Origin: Cytophagales bacterium
Lineage (GTDB): Bacteria; Bacteroidota; Bacteroidia; Cytophagales; Cyclobacteriaceae
Length of the DNA: 14,427 nt
Assembly (NCBI GenBank): GCA_029262935.1
Contig: JAJCYK010000349.1
Location: 1-14,427, forward strand
Direction of reading: 5' to 3'
Shown: piece by piece, positions 1-7,226 of the stretch
How positions within the stretch are numbered: position 1 is the first letter of the stretch
How the letters are laid out: each line of letters opens with the position of its first letter
Notes under the pieces: model-generated
Told to the model about the DNA's origin: nothing
The model's database searches: none
Seen by the model: the letters and a program-made list of their open reading frames with translations, nothing else
Translations under genes and position numbers: made by a program

Positions 1-360
1 CTGACAGGCGATTTTAAAAAGAAGCATTTCTGGTTTTTGGATCGGGCGTCTTTAAGACCCTCATTTTCCTTGCTGTTTGGCAATCAAGATATTATTAGTA
101 TTAGCTTTAGTCGGGATTTAATCGCCGATCGACGCTTCCCATTCTTCATAGAAAAGGACAACGAGTTCGGTATTATGAATTATCAAATAAGTGTCCCTTT
201 GGCTCTAACCAAAGACAAATTCCAATTGATATTGGATTATAATTACAACATTCCACAAGCATTGCCAGGGGAAAATTTTGAGTACGAAAACAATAGTTTT
301 TTTAGTATTGATCTCTATTATACCTTTGGTATTGGCCCCAAAAAAAGCATCTTTGAGTAG
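1..360 (+). CDS. C-terminal part of a probable outer-membrane beta-barrel-like protein (5' end outside window)
   Basis: The reading frame is open from base 1 and ends at TAG 358-360, so only the last 119 residues are present. They show repeated stretches of alternating hydrophobic and polar residues (for example SFSLLFG, ISISFSRD, YQISVPLAL, FQLILDYNYN, FFSIDLYYTFGIG) separated by short polar turns, with many aromatics. This is the pattern of outer-membrane beta strands in Bacteroidota. I do not recognise the family, and no catalytic motif is visible. The gene ends 25 bases before xseA on the same strand, so the two could be co-transcribed. The C-terminal placement of the strands fits a barrel, but a soluble beta-rich protein cannot be excluded. 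Confidence 0.6.
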   Translation: MTGDFKKKHFWFLDRASLRPSFSLLFGNQDIISISFSRDLIADRRFPFFIEKDNEFGIMNYQISVPLALTKDKFQLILDYNYNIPQALPGENFEYENNSFFSIDLYYTFGIGPKKSIFE

Positions 361-385
361 ATCTGAATAGTACCTGGGGATTCTT

Positions 386-1690
386 ATGAGTTTTATTACT
401 CTTTTTCAACTTAACAACCTTATTCAAAGCACCTTGGAGCAACAATTGGAGCCTACTTATTGGGTAGTTTCTGAAATTGGTGAAATGCGGATAACCCAAA
501 AGGGACATTGCTACTTAGAACTCGTTGAAAAGGAGGGACAGTACTTAACGGCAAAGGTTAGAGCCAATATTTGGGCTTACGATTATCGAAATCTCAGCGG
601 TTTTTTTCAATCGGTAACCGGCAAAAAACTTGCCACAGGAATGAAAGTGCTCACCAAGGTTGGTGTTCAGTTTCATGAAGTATATGGACTTAGTTTGCAT
701 ATTAAAGATTTGGACCCGAATTTCACTCTGGGAGAAAGAGCCAAGCAAAAGCAATTGATCATCGATCAATTGACTGCCGAAAATTTAATTAACCTAAATA
801 AAGAAAAGCCCCTTCCGTTAGTCCCTCAAAGGATAGCCGTTATAAGTGCAGAAACCGCTGCTGGTTATGGAGATTTTATGGATCAACTGGTTCATAACAA
901 AGAGCGCTATGGGTTCCGTATTCAGCTATTTAAAAGCATCATGCAAGGAGAAGAGGCTAAAAGTTCACTGGTGTCTTCCATGGAAATGATATACCAGAAA
1001 CAAGATGAATTTGATGTGGTGATCTTGATTCGAGGTGGAGGCTCTCAGGTTGATTTGGATTGTTTTGATAGCTATGAGGTAGCCCATAAGTTGGCCCACA
1101 GCCCTTTACCGGTACTAACAGGCATTGGGCATGAACGCGACGAGACCATAGTAGATATGGTAGCCCATACTCGCCTCAATACACCTACTGCGGTGGCTGA
1201 ATTCTTGCTTTCTGGCATGAAAGCATTTGATCAACAGATGGATCACTTAAGTCAAAGACTTCGATTGGCTGTAGTAAATCAGTTAAGGTTGCAAAATAAT
1301 CACTTGATTCGACTAGGAGGAAGGTTGGACCATAAGTCCAAGTCGTTGATTCAACATTTGGCCCACAAACATGATCTATTGTCTCAGAGGTTGAAAATGG
1401 CCGCAGAGAATCATGTACATGATATGAAAAAGAAGTTGGATTCTTATCAGGAGTTCTTGGTCACTTACCCCTTCAGAATACTAAACCAAGAGCAACGATT
1501 GGTGTCGTCATTAGCCAGTAAAATAGCGCTTGCCAACCCCCAGCGTATTTTAGAAAGAGGGTTTACCCTTACTTACAAAAATGGCAAAGTGTTAAAAGCA
1601 GGAGAAAGAGTGGTGCCCGGAGATAACATTGTTACTAAAACAAAAGAACAAAGTATAAACAGTACCGTATCCAGTGTAAAAGATGAGTGA
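386..1690 (+). CDS. xseA: Exodeoxyribonuclease VII large subunit
   Basis: This is the catalytic subunit of the cytoplasmic exonuclease that, with XseB, degrades single-stranded DNA to short oligonucleotides. The 434 residues match the usual family length. An N-terminal OB-fold-like region (about 5-110) is followed by the nuclease domain with family hallmarks: VISAETAAGYGDF (152-164), the IRGGGSQVDL glycine-rich motif (215-224), and TGIGHERDETIVD then NTPTAVAE (245-272). A long Gln/Leu/Lys-rich helical region (about 275-385), expected to bind XseB subunits, and the conserved tail NPQRILERGFTLT (384-396) complete it. The ATG start gives the standard N-terminus; only a weak GGGGA precedes it. 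The end overlaps xseB by 8 bases, which indicates translational coupling. No defect is seen. Confidence 0.97.
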   Translation: MSFITLFQLNNLIQSTLEQQLEPTYWVVSEIGEMRITQKGHCYLELVEKEGQYLTAKVRANIWAYDYRNLSGFFQSVTGKKLATGMKVLTKVGVQFHEVYGLSLHIKDLDPNFTLGERAKQKQLIIDQLTAENLINLNKEKPLPLVPQRIAVISAETAAGYGDFMDQLVHNKERYGFRIQLFKSIMQGEEAKSSLVSSMEMIYQKQDEFDVVILIRGGGSQVDLDCFDSYEVAHKLAHSPLPVLTGIGHERDETIVDMVAHTRLNTPTAVAEFLLSGMKAFDQQMDHLSQRLRLAVVNQLRLQNNHLIRLGGRLDHKSKSLIQHLAHKHDLLSQRLKMAAENHVHDMKKKLDSYQEFLVTYPFRILNQEQRLVSSLASKIALANPQRILERGFTLTYKNGKVLKAGERVVPGDNIVTKTKEQSINSTVSSVKDE

Positions 1691-1880
1691 CGAGAAAATA
1701 AAATATAAAGAAGCCTTACAAAAGATAGAACAACTTGTTTCACAAATCGAAGGTGAAGACCCTGACGTGGATAACCTTTCCGAAATGGTTAAAGAGGCAT
1801 TGGCCTTGTTAAAATATTGCAAGGAACATTTAAAGCAAACCGAGGATGACCTAAATCAGTCTCTTCAGGATTTGGAGTAA
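1683..1880 (+). CDS. xseB: Exodeoxyribonuclease VII small subunit
   Basis: This 65-residue acidic helical protein has the XseB pattern: KYKEALQKIEQLVSQIE at 7-23, then an Asp/Glu loop, a second helix ending in LKYCKEHLKQTEDDL (43-57), and a short tail. In the family, several copies of XseB wrap the coiled coil of XseA. The ATG lies inside the last codons of xseA (8-base overlap, different frame), the usual gene order in Bacteroidota. Its last 16 bases are shared, tail to tail, with the stop region of the leftward DxDD gene. No terminator hairpin is evident between the two convergent genes. Confidence 0.93.
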   Translation: MSDEKIKYKEALQKIEQLVSQIEGEDPDVDNLSEMVKEALALLKYCKEHLKQTEDDLNQSLQDLE

Positions 1881-2941
1881 TCATTTTCGCAGACTAATTT
1901 ATTCTCAAGTAGGAGGGTCCAATAATAAGCTTCGCAACGGTACTTGAAATGTGTCCATGATTGACCCGATAGTTTGTTTAACCAGCTTTTTTGAAAGGCT
2001 GTAATCAAACCTGCCTGGAAGAAATAGTAATTATCGAAGTGTGTTTTTAAATTGTCCGGTAGTGGTATCGGTTCGGTTATGACACCTATTCTTGCCGCTG
2101 CAGTACGAATCAAAACCCGGTCCATAAAACACCGTTGACTAATATCAAATCCGCCAATAGCCTCTTTTAGGAGTGCCCGTAACCCGCGTAGTTCACTCAC
2201 GTCAAATTTGCCAACCAATCTGGATAGATGATATAAGATCACTGCTGGGTTTCCATAATTAGGGGAAACCTCAAAGGGTCGAATGAGATAGTCTTTTCGT
2301 GTCAGTACTAGGGTCAAAAACTGGACTGAGTCTTGGGCGGACACAGACCATGGTAATTGATTCTGTAGTAAAAAATAGAGCACATTTGTAATAACACAAG
2401 CATCCATTTCTCTAAGCATCTTTTTGCCAAAGAAAGTAGGGAAGGCCCTTAAGTACGTATATTCACTAGGGGTCAAAGGAGAAACTTGCTGATCTATAGA
2501 GTAGTGATGCTCTAGCTTGTTGATCAGCCACCCGGTCTGTGCAGGATTAAAGTTATTAGTAAGGTGCACCAAACAGCTATCGTCAGCATCATCGGGAATG
2601 GCAAATCTACTAAAACGATGAAAGAAGTACCCAAAGGGAAAATGAAAAGAAGGATTGGTTTGCCAAAAATTAAAGGAACCTTCTCCTTTCCAATGTTGGT
2701 AAGAGGGTTGATTTTGCTGTACCCCTTTTATTATTTCAGACGCGAGATTCTTTTGTGAACCTTGCAAGAATAGTTTGTTTAAAGTAAATGCAATAAGGGT
2801 ACTAAAGAAAATGTTGTTGTCTTCTCTTTTATAAAAGCAGTTTTTATGAATCCTTTGAGAGGGGAAGAGGCCTGCCTTATATTGGTGGGAGCCAACGGAC
2901 TGTAAGGTTTTAATCTTTTGAAGAATCTCCTCAGGTGACAT
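1865..2941 (-). CDS. Unrecognised all-alpha protein with a DxDD (terpene cyclase/prenyltransferase-barrel-like) motif
   Basis: The function is unknown. The 358-residue product lacks a signal peptide and obvious membrane helices, so it is probably cytoplasmic. It is rich in amphipathic helices. A central segment, FNFW (90-93) ... FPFGYF (101-106) ... IPDDADDS (115-122), contains D118-A-D-D121. This resembles the acidic DxDD motif of class II terpene cyclases and the PDD-x-DD turn of related alpha/alpha-barrel proteins. Further helix motifs are MDACVITNVLYFLL (179-192) and NPAVILYHLSRLV (231-243). At 358 residues it could hold one alpha-barrel but not a complete two-domain cyclase. The start is ATG 2941, one base after the TGA of the DUF1835 gene (TGATATG), implying coupled translation. 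A longer start at 3007 would run 65 bases into that gene and adds an unconvincing N-terminus. A real gene is very likely; the fold is an inference from motifs. Confidence 0.8.
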   Translation of the reverse strand: MSPEEILQKIKTLQSVGSHQYKAGLFPSQRIHKNCFYKREDNNIFFSTLIAFTLNKLFLQGSQKNLASEIIKGVQQNQPSYQHWKGEGSFNFWQTNPSFHFPFGYFFHRFSRFAIPDDADDSCLVHLTNNFNPAQTGWLINKLEHHYSIDQQVSPLTPSEYTYLRAFPTFFGKKMLREMDACVITNVLYFLLQNQLPWSVSAQDSVQFLTLVLTRKDYLIRPFEVSPNYGNPAVILYHLSRLVGKFDVSELRGLRALLKEAIGGFDISQRCFMDRVLIRTAAARIGVITEPIPLPDNLKTHFDNYYFFQAGLITAFQKSWLNKLSGQSWTHFKYRCEAYYWTLLLENKLVCENDYSKS

Positions 2942-2942
2942 A

Positions 2943-3878
2943 TCATTTGGTGTCAATAATAAGCTTGGTTCCGTTCCAACGAAAATCACGATGGCCAGCT
3001 CCTCCAAGATAGTTTGTAGTGGATGAATGATGCAAATAGTTTGCCTCTCCGGACAGTAATTGTAAGCCTATTTTGCTAAGGGTCAAGGTAGAGTTGACAT
3101 TTAGGGCCACATGTAAGTCATGAATCATTTCCAAGTATTGAAAATCGCCAAATCCCCAAGCTCCCTGATTAATTAATAATTCCCTCATTAAAGACCTTTT
3201 TGTGGGTTCGTGGTCGGCAACTAGCTCTAAGATAATTTGTTGTAAGGCGCTCAAACCATTTTTGACCGAAGGGAAACGAGACCAATGAAGCAACTGAGCC
3301 TTATCCCAAAAGGGAAAGATCGCTGGCACAGTAGATGTCACAGCAACATGTGGTTCATTACTACAATACCAAGTCCAAATGCTTTGGGCAAAGTCCAAGT
3401 CATTTCGAGACAACAGTTGTGCTTGATCTAGTAAAGTGGGATAATCTTTGGAATGTAATTGTCCTAGACCTCTGAAATCCTCTATGCCGGGGAACCTATC
3501 GATACAGACCAACATTAAACTCACTTCGGATTTTAATTGAGAGGATATCCAGGCCAATAACCCCATCATGTTGATCTGACAAAAAAGGTCATGCTCAAAC
3601 CACAAGGTAATTTGCTGGTAACTACTCAACGATTTTAACTTATCGAATTCGGCTACCACTAATTGCTCATAGGTAGGGTGATTGGCGGAGGGGAGTAGTT
3701 TGTTCTGTTGGTTTAAGAAATAAGTGCTTCTCAATTTCCAGAATGCTGCCGTTCCTATATCAAAGGTAACAGGTCCCATGACTAAAGCCTCATTCCATAC
3801 TACCAAGTCGCCAGGGATGCCAGATCTTCTAAAATTTACCGCGGTACCTTCTCCATTTACGATGTGGAGTTGTGCCAT
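2943..3878 (-). CDS. DUF1835 domain-containing protein
   Basis: This is a 311-residue cytoplasmic protein. The N-terminus has the DUF1835 signature: LHIVNGEGTAVNF (4-16), GIPGDLVVWNEALVMGPV (20-37), and further on LWFEHDLFCQINMMGLL (92-108), which in this family appears as W-F-E-H-D-x-F-x-Q. The C-terminal part has a helical, winged-helix-like segment (about 205-275) and ends with NYLGGAGHRDFRWNGTKLI (289-307), typical of the long form of these proteins. No biochemical role is established for the family that I know of; conserved Glu, His and Asp residues suggest an enzyme or nucleotide-related fold, but that is inference. It lies 34 bases downstream of the DUF5916 gene and one base upstream of the DxDD gene, so it probably belongs to a leftward operon. 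Confidence 0.85.
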   Translation of the reverse strand: MAQLHIVNGEGTAVNFRRSGIPGDLVVWNEALVMGPVTFDIGTAAFWKLRSTYFLNQQNKLLPSANHPTYEQLVVAEFDKLKSLSSYQQITLWFEHDLFCQINMMGLLAWISSQLKSEVSLMLVCIDRFPGIEDFRGLGQLHSKDYPTLLDQAQLLSRNDLDFAQSIWTWYCSNEPHVAVTSTVPAIFPFWDKAQLLHWSRFPSVKNGLSALQQIILELVADHEPTKRSLMRELLINQGAWGFGDFQYLEMIHDLHVALNVNSTLTLSKIGLQLLSGEANYLHHSSTTNYLGGAGHRDFRWNGTKLIIDTK

Positions 3879-3912
3879 ATTTTATTTCGATGTTACTTTA
3901 AAATTACACCAT

Positions 3913-6570
3913 TTAAAGCACAAATCGATAGGTAAACTTGAGTAGTAAAATGTTGTGTGCTTTACTATCTGGATCCAGAAAATTACGGATTGATTCGGAG
4001 AAAGAAAAACGATCAGTTTGAGGATCATCGGTGAGCTCCTTATTCCATACAAGAAATAAGGTCGACCCCGGTTTGTATTCCCAGCGCATAACCAGGTTAC
4101 TCCGGAATTGTAAAAAATCAAAGTCAGGATTTTCCACGGTAAAATCTGCGGTACCATCTTGATTTTGATCGATAGCGTATTCATCCGCGGTGGCGTCATA
4201 GCTAATTTCATCCTCAGAGAACGTGGTAAAACGATTCTCGTAGCGATCGTTTAAGGGGTCGGCGATCTCTTTAAACTCAGAATAAGTGCCCTTGGAAACA
4301 AAAGGCTGTCCATAATATTGTATGGAGAGATTCGGTCGTATACTGTAGTTCATCCTTATGGATACGCTAGCCGTATTTTGTTCTATTTTGGCAGTAATAT
4401 ATTTTATGTTATCTCCGATCTCTGCCGTAGTAACATATTGTTGCCGGTCTTTGCTTTTTTCATAGAAAGGTTCTAGAGAAATCCTGAGAGCGTTAATTGG
4501 TTGGAAGTTAATTCCCATGGATACACCATGACCCCGAAGAAATCCTTGATTACCCCAGAAAATCCAGGGGTTGGCGTTAACGGTCAATTTTTTACGCTCA
4601 TCCGATCCAATCCATATCCAATAATTGGCATTGCCGGGGTACTTAATGGCAGGCCCTCCACGTAAATCGGCCGTGGAGACTCTAGCGCTACGTACCGTGG
4701 ATCCTGTACTCAAAGACCAGTAATTTTTAAATTGGGCATGTGTGTTTATATTTCCACCGACCCGTGTACTGGTACCACTAAAGTTCCAATCTGAAAATTG
4801 ATTAAAGTTAATCCGCCACCTACGAAAGGTGTTAGTCGGTTTGAGAATACGATAGCTCATCCAAGCCCATTGGTTAATTAAATCGCTGCTTCGGCTAAAT
4901 CCCGCATCGTTCAGTGCCAGACCCGGCGATCTCCAGGTAGCACCAGTCTCAAATTGGATCTTGCCATTTCCTCCTTTGCCTACTTTCAACATACCACCGG
5001 TTCCGGATAAAGAGGTACGGGTCGAATCCACTTCCAGATGGTCGGCATCAGGACGCTGGAAAAACCTTTCGCTATTCGTTTGTGTATCTAAAATGGCTTG
5101 GGCGGTTCCTTGGACTCTGCTCATGGAGAAATTACCGGCCACGTAGTAGGTGCGCTCTTTCCAGTTATGCAGGAAATCTATTCCACCGCTATAGGCTGAC
5201 TTATGTAGAAATTCCAAACTTGCGTCATCCAGGTTGCGATTGGTGGCTGTAAACATGGCCCCTACCTGAGTATTCCCTTCGTTAAAATCTTGCTGTACCC
5301 TACTTACGAAGTAATTTGTTAATGGCTCCACGATCACTTTTCTACGATCTCCTTCCAAATCAATGGTGGCCATTTCCTCGTCGGTGACTGTTTCAACGAT
5401 ACCAATTGAAAGCCCTTTTTTTGTCTTCCCTGTAAGTTTCAAAGCACCTAAGATGGAAGTACTTTGCGGCCTATCAATAAATTCGTTGTCCTCAAGTTCG
5501 GGATAGTATTGAGGGCTCCGGCCAATACGTCTAGAGTGAAACAATCGATCTCGAGAAAAGCTTCCGCCCCAAGCCGACCGTGTTAAATTGTAGTTGAGAA
5601 TGTTTCTGCCTTCTACAAAAAAGGGACGCCGTTCATTAAAAAAGATTTCAAATGCCGATAAATTTACTTGAGAAGGGTCGGCTTCCACTTGCCCAAAATC
5701 CGGGTTGATAGTAAAGTCCAGGGTGAGATTACTGGTAATCCCAATTTTTCCATCAACTCCTACCGCTAGAGATTCGTCTTTGCCCGTAGCAAATGGGTTG
5801 CCATCCTCTCTTTCAAAACGTTCCATCTTCGCCAGGGTATACGGGGCGATCTCCAATTGTTTTTGTGGTTTTATGCCGCTGATTCCATGAAGCTCTCCGA
5901 AGAGGTGTACCCAACCTGGCGCGTCATTTGGCACATGCTGCCAGGTAGATCGCTCTTCTTTCCTAAAAAAGCGTCGGGTCATTTGCAACCCCCAAACATG
6001 ATGTTCTTTGTTGCCAAACCGCAATTGACTTAAAGGTATTCTTGCTTCGCCCGTCCACCCGTCTTGATCGATGGAGGTCTTGGCAAACCAAATTGGGTCC
6101 CAGCTACTGTCCCAGTTGTTGCCATTGTTGGTAACTGCTTCGTCTCCAATTACTCCAGAGGCACTTAGTGTAAAAGAAAAAGCCGTTAAATGATCAAAAT
6201 AGCTATCAATGTTTATTTCCACCCAATCTCCTTCAAATCCATCACGCCGCGACATGCGGCGCACAATCTTTTCCGGATCTTTATCGTAGCATTTAAAAGC
6301 GATGTAAAGGTTCTTGTCGTCGTAGAGGATTTTGAAAGTGGTAGGTTCTTCGGGAGCTTCGCCACTGTTGGGTTGCCATTGTACGAAGTCGCCTCCCCAT
6401 GCTACTTGCTCCCAAGCGGAGTCTTGAATGGTACCATCTATGGTTGGTGGGGTACCCTCAATGCGCGCGGTGGTGTAAATTTTTTTTTCGGGCTGTTTCT
6501 TGTCTTGAGCCAATAAAGGAAAATTACTGGATAATAAAATTACCAGTAGGTAGAGGTGTAGGTTTTTCAC
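3913..6570 (-). CDS. DUF5916 outer-membrane protein with N-terminal CBM9-like domain
   Basis: This 885-residue exported protein starts with a Sec signal peptide (1-22: positive MKN, hydrophobic LYLLVILL, cleavage after LLAQ). Residues about 35-235 form a carbohydrate-binding-module-9-like beta sandwich: ARIEGTPPTIDGTIQD (35-50), W53, ILYDDKNLYIAFKCYD (81-96), DWVEINID (115-122) and WTGEARIPLSQLRFG (172-186). The remaining ~650 residues are the DUF5916 region, with many alternating beta strands (for example FTINPDFGQVEADPSQVNL) and a C-terminus ending FTYRFVL, as expected for an outer-membrane barrel. The substrate is unknown; the family is common in Bacteroidota. The start is GTG, forced by an in-frame TGA three codons upstream and supported by the intact signal peptide. 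No clear TAnnTTTG promoter was found upstream. Confidence 0.93.
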   Translation of the reverse strand: MKNLHLYLLVILLSSNFPLLAQDKKQPEKKIYTTARIEGTPPTIDGTIQDSAWEQVAWGGDFVQWQPNSGEAPEEPTTFKILYDDKNLYIAFKCYDKDPEKIVRRMSRRDGFEGDWVEINIDSYFDHLTAFSFTLSASGVIGDEAVTNNGNNWDSSWDPIWFAKTSIDQDGWTGEARIPLSQLRFGNKEHHVWGLQMTRRFFRKEERSTWQHVPNDAPGWVHLFGELHGISGIKPQKQLEIAPYTLAKMERFEREDGNPFATGKDESLAVGVDGKIGITSNLTLDFTINPDFGQVEADPSQVNLSAFEIFFNERRPFFVEGRNILNYNLTRSAWGGSFSRDRLFHSRRIGRSPQYYPELEDNEFIDRPQSTSILGALKLTGKTKKGLSIGIVETVTDEEMATIDLEGDRRKVIVEPLTNYFVSRVQQDFNEGNTQVGAMFTATNRNLDDASLEFLHKSAYSGGIDFLHNWKERTYYVAGNFSMSRVQGTAQAILDTQTNSERFFQRPDADHLEVDSTRTSLSGTGGMLKVGKGGNGKIQFETGATWRSPGLALNDAGFSRSSDLINQWAWMSYRILKPTNTFRRWRINFNQFSDWNFSGTSTRVGGNINTHAQFKNYWSLSTGSTVRSARVSTADLRGGPAIKYPGNANYWIWIGSDERKKLTVNANPWIFWGNQGFLRGHGVSMGINFQPINALRISLEPFYEKSKDRQQYVTTAEIGDNIKYITAKIEQNTASVSIRMNYSIRPNLSIQYYGQPFVSKGTYSEFKEIADPLNDRYENRFTTFSEDEISYDATADEYAIDQNQDGTADFTVENPDFDFLQFRSNLVMRWEYKPGSTLFLVWNKELTDDPQTDRFSFSESIRNFLDPDSKAHNILLLKFTYRFVL

Positions 6571-6765
6571 AGTTGGTCAGGTTTCAATGGTTTTTACGTG
6601 AATCAGGATCTTGTAGTATATCAAATGGAAGTTTTTTGCAACATATCCCCCAGAATGGGTTATTAAATAATGCTCCTTTTGCCGTAATTGGTTGACTAAA
6701 AGAGTCGATAGAAGGATATTAGTTGCATGTTTTATAAAAAATAATTTACCCCCACTACAACTTTT

Positions 6766-6781
6766 TACGAAATTCTTCGTA
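6766..6781. promoter_or_regulatory. Operator-like dyad 1 (probable BlaI-family binding site)
   Basis: The bases TACGAA-ATTC-TTCGTA form a perfect inverted repeat with 6-base arms and a 4-base spacer. It sits just upstream of the proposed -33 element of the BlaI/M56 operon, with its centre 28 bases (close to 2.7 helical turns) from a second copy of the same sequence. Spacing from the repressor gene and the duplication suggest an autoregulatory operator; binding is inferred. Confidence 0.65.
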
Positions 6782-6786
6782 GATAA

Positions 6787-6817
6787 TTTGTAATACGAAA
6801 TACTTCGTATATCTTCG
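6787..6817 (+). promoter_or_regulatory. Bacteroidota-type promoter of the BlaI/M56 operon
   Basis: TTTG at 6787-6790 and TATCTTCG at 6810-6817 match the Bacteroidota primary sigma pattern TTTG (-33) and TAnnTTTG (-7) with one mismatch, separated by 19 bases. Transcription would start near 6824, leaving a leader of only about 10-16 bases before the first ATGs of the repressor gene. No Shine-Dalgarno sequence is present in that leader. Confidence 0.6.
6793..6810. promoter_or_regulatory. Operator-like dyad 2 (probable BlaI-family binding site)
   Basis: The bases ATACGAA-ATAC-TTCGTAT form a perfect inverted repeat with 7-base arms and a 4-base spacer, the same core as the upstream dyad. It occupies the spacer between the proposed -33 TTTG (6787-6790) and -7 TATCTTCG (6810-6817), touching the latter. 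A repressor bound here would block RNA polymerase, as BlaI/MecI proteins do at their own promoters. The classical BlaI core is TACA-TGTA, so the half-site here is different. Confidence 0.7.
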
Positions 6818-6833
6818 CAATTGTAGAACCAAA

Positions 6834-7226
6834 ATGATTATGAACAAAAAATTGCCAAAACCAACGGAGGGAGAATTGGAAGTGTTGCGCATCATCTGGC
6901 AACAAGGGTCAAGTACTGTAAGACAAGTGAATGACGCGTTAAGTTTATTTAAGGAAGTAGGGTACACCACTACTTTGAAGATTATGCAGATCATGTCAGA
7001 GAAAGGTTTACTAACACGTGATACCACTGGTAAGACTCACGTATACCATGCCGCGGTAAGTCAAGAAAAAACTCAGCAACAATTGGTTACCAAGTTAATG
7101 GACTCCGCTTTTGGAGGATCAGCCATGGCCTTAGTAATGCAGGCACTGGGTAATAAAAAGTCTACCGCTAAAGAAATTAAAGAAATAAGAGAGTTCTTGG
7201 ATCAACTAGAAGGAGGTAAAAAATGA
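6834..7226 (+). CDS. BlaI/MecI/CopY-family winged-helix transcriptional repressor
   Basis: This 130-residue cytoplasmic DNA-binding protein represses its own operon in the family model and is inactivated by cleavage triggered by the partner M56 protease. The pattern is typical: PTEGELEVLRIIWQQG (10-25), STVRQVNDAL (27-36), the recognition-helix region GYTTTLKIMQIMSEKGLL (43-60), the wing TRDTTGKTHVYHAAVS (61-76), and the dimerisation helices, with DSAFGGSAMALVMQAL (90-105), where staphylococcal BlaI is cleaved near an Asn-Phe bond. Two starts are possible, 6834 and 6840, differing by two residues; the shorter one gives the more usual N-terminus. It overlaps the M56 gene by 4 bases. The ligand or stress sensed is unknown, and a link to beta-lactams should not be assumed. 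Confidence 0.94.
   Translation: MIMNKKLPKPTEGELEVLRIIWQQGSSTVRQVNDALSLFKEVGYTTTLKIMQIMSEKGLLTRDTTGKTHVYHAAVSQEKTQQQLVTKLMDSAFGGSAMALVMQALGNKKSTAKEIKEIREFLDQLEGGKK
7211..7216 (+). promoter_or_regulatory. Strong Shine-Dalgarno sequence for the M56 protease gene
   Basis: AGGAGG lies 6 bases before ATG 7223 and inside the last codons of the repressor gene. Near-perfect sites are uncommon in Bacteroidota and none of the other starts in this window has one. It supports the ATGA-overlap start and suggests that the protease is translated independently of the repressor as well as by coupling. Confidence 0.7.

Noticed and set aside
1865..2941. Complete class II terpene (di- or triterpene) cyclase
   Set aside because: Only the DxDD-like motif is shared; the protein is about half the needed length, and no QW repeats or isoprenoid genes are nearby.
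2942..3007. Longer N-terminus (start 3007) for the DxDD protein
   Set aside because: It would overlap the DUF1835 coding region by 65 bases, and the added residues resemble nothing. The ATG at 2941 gives a typical one-base operon junction.
6692..6708. Small hairpin (TTGACT-AAAAG-AGTCGA) in the gap before the BlaI gene
   Set aside because: The stem is short with a T-G pair, it is not followed by a T-tract, and it does not relate to the operator dyads; it is not beyond chance in AT-rich intergenic DNA.
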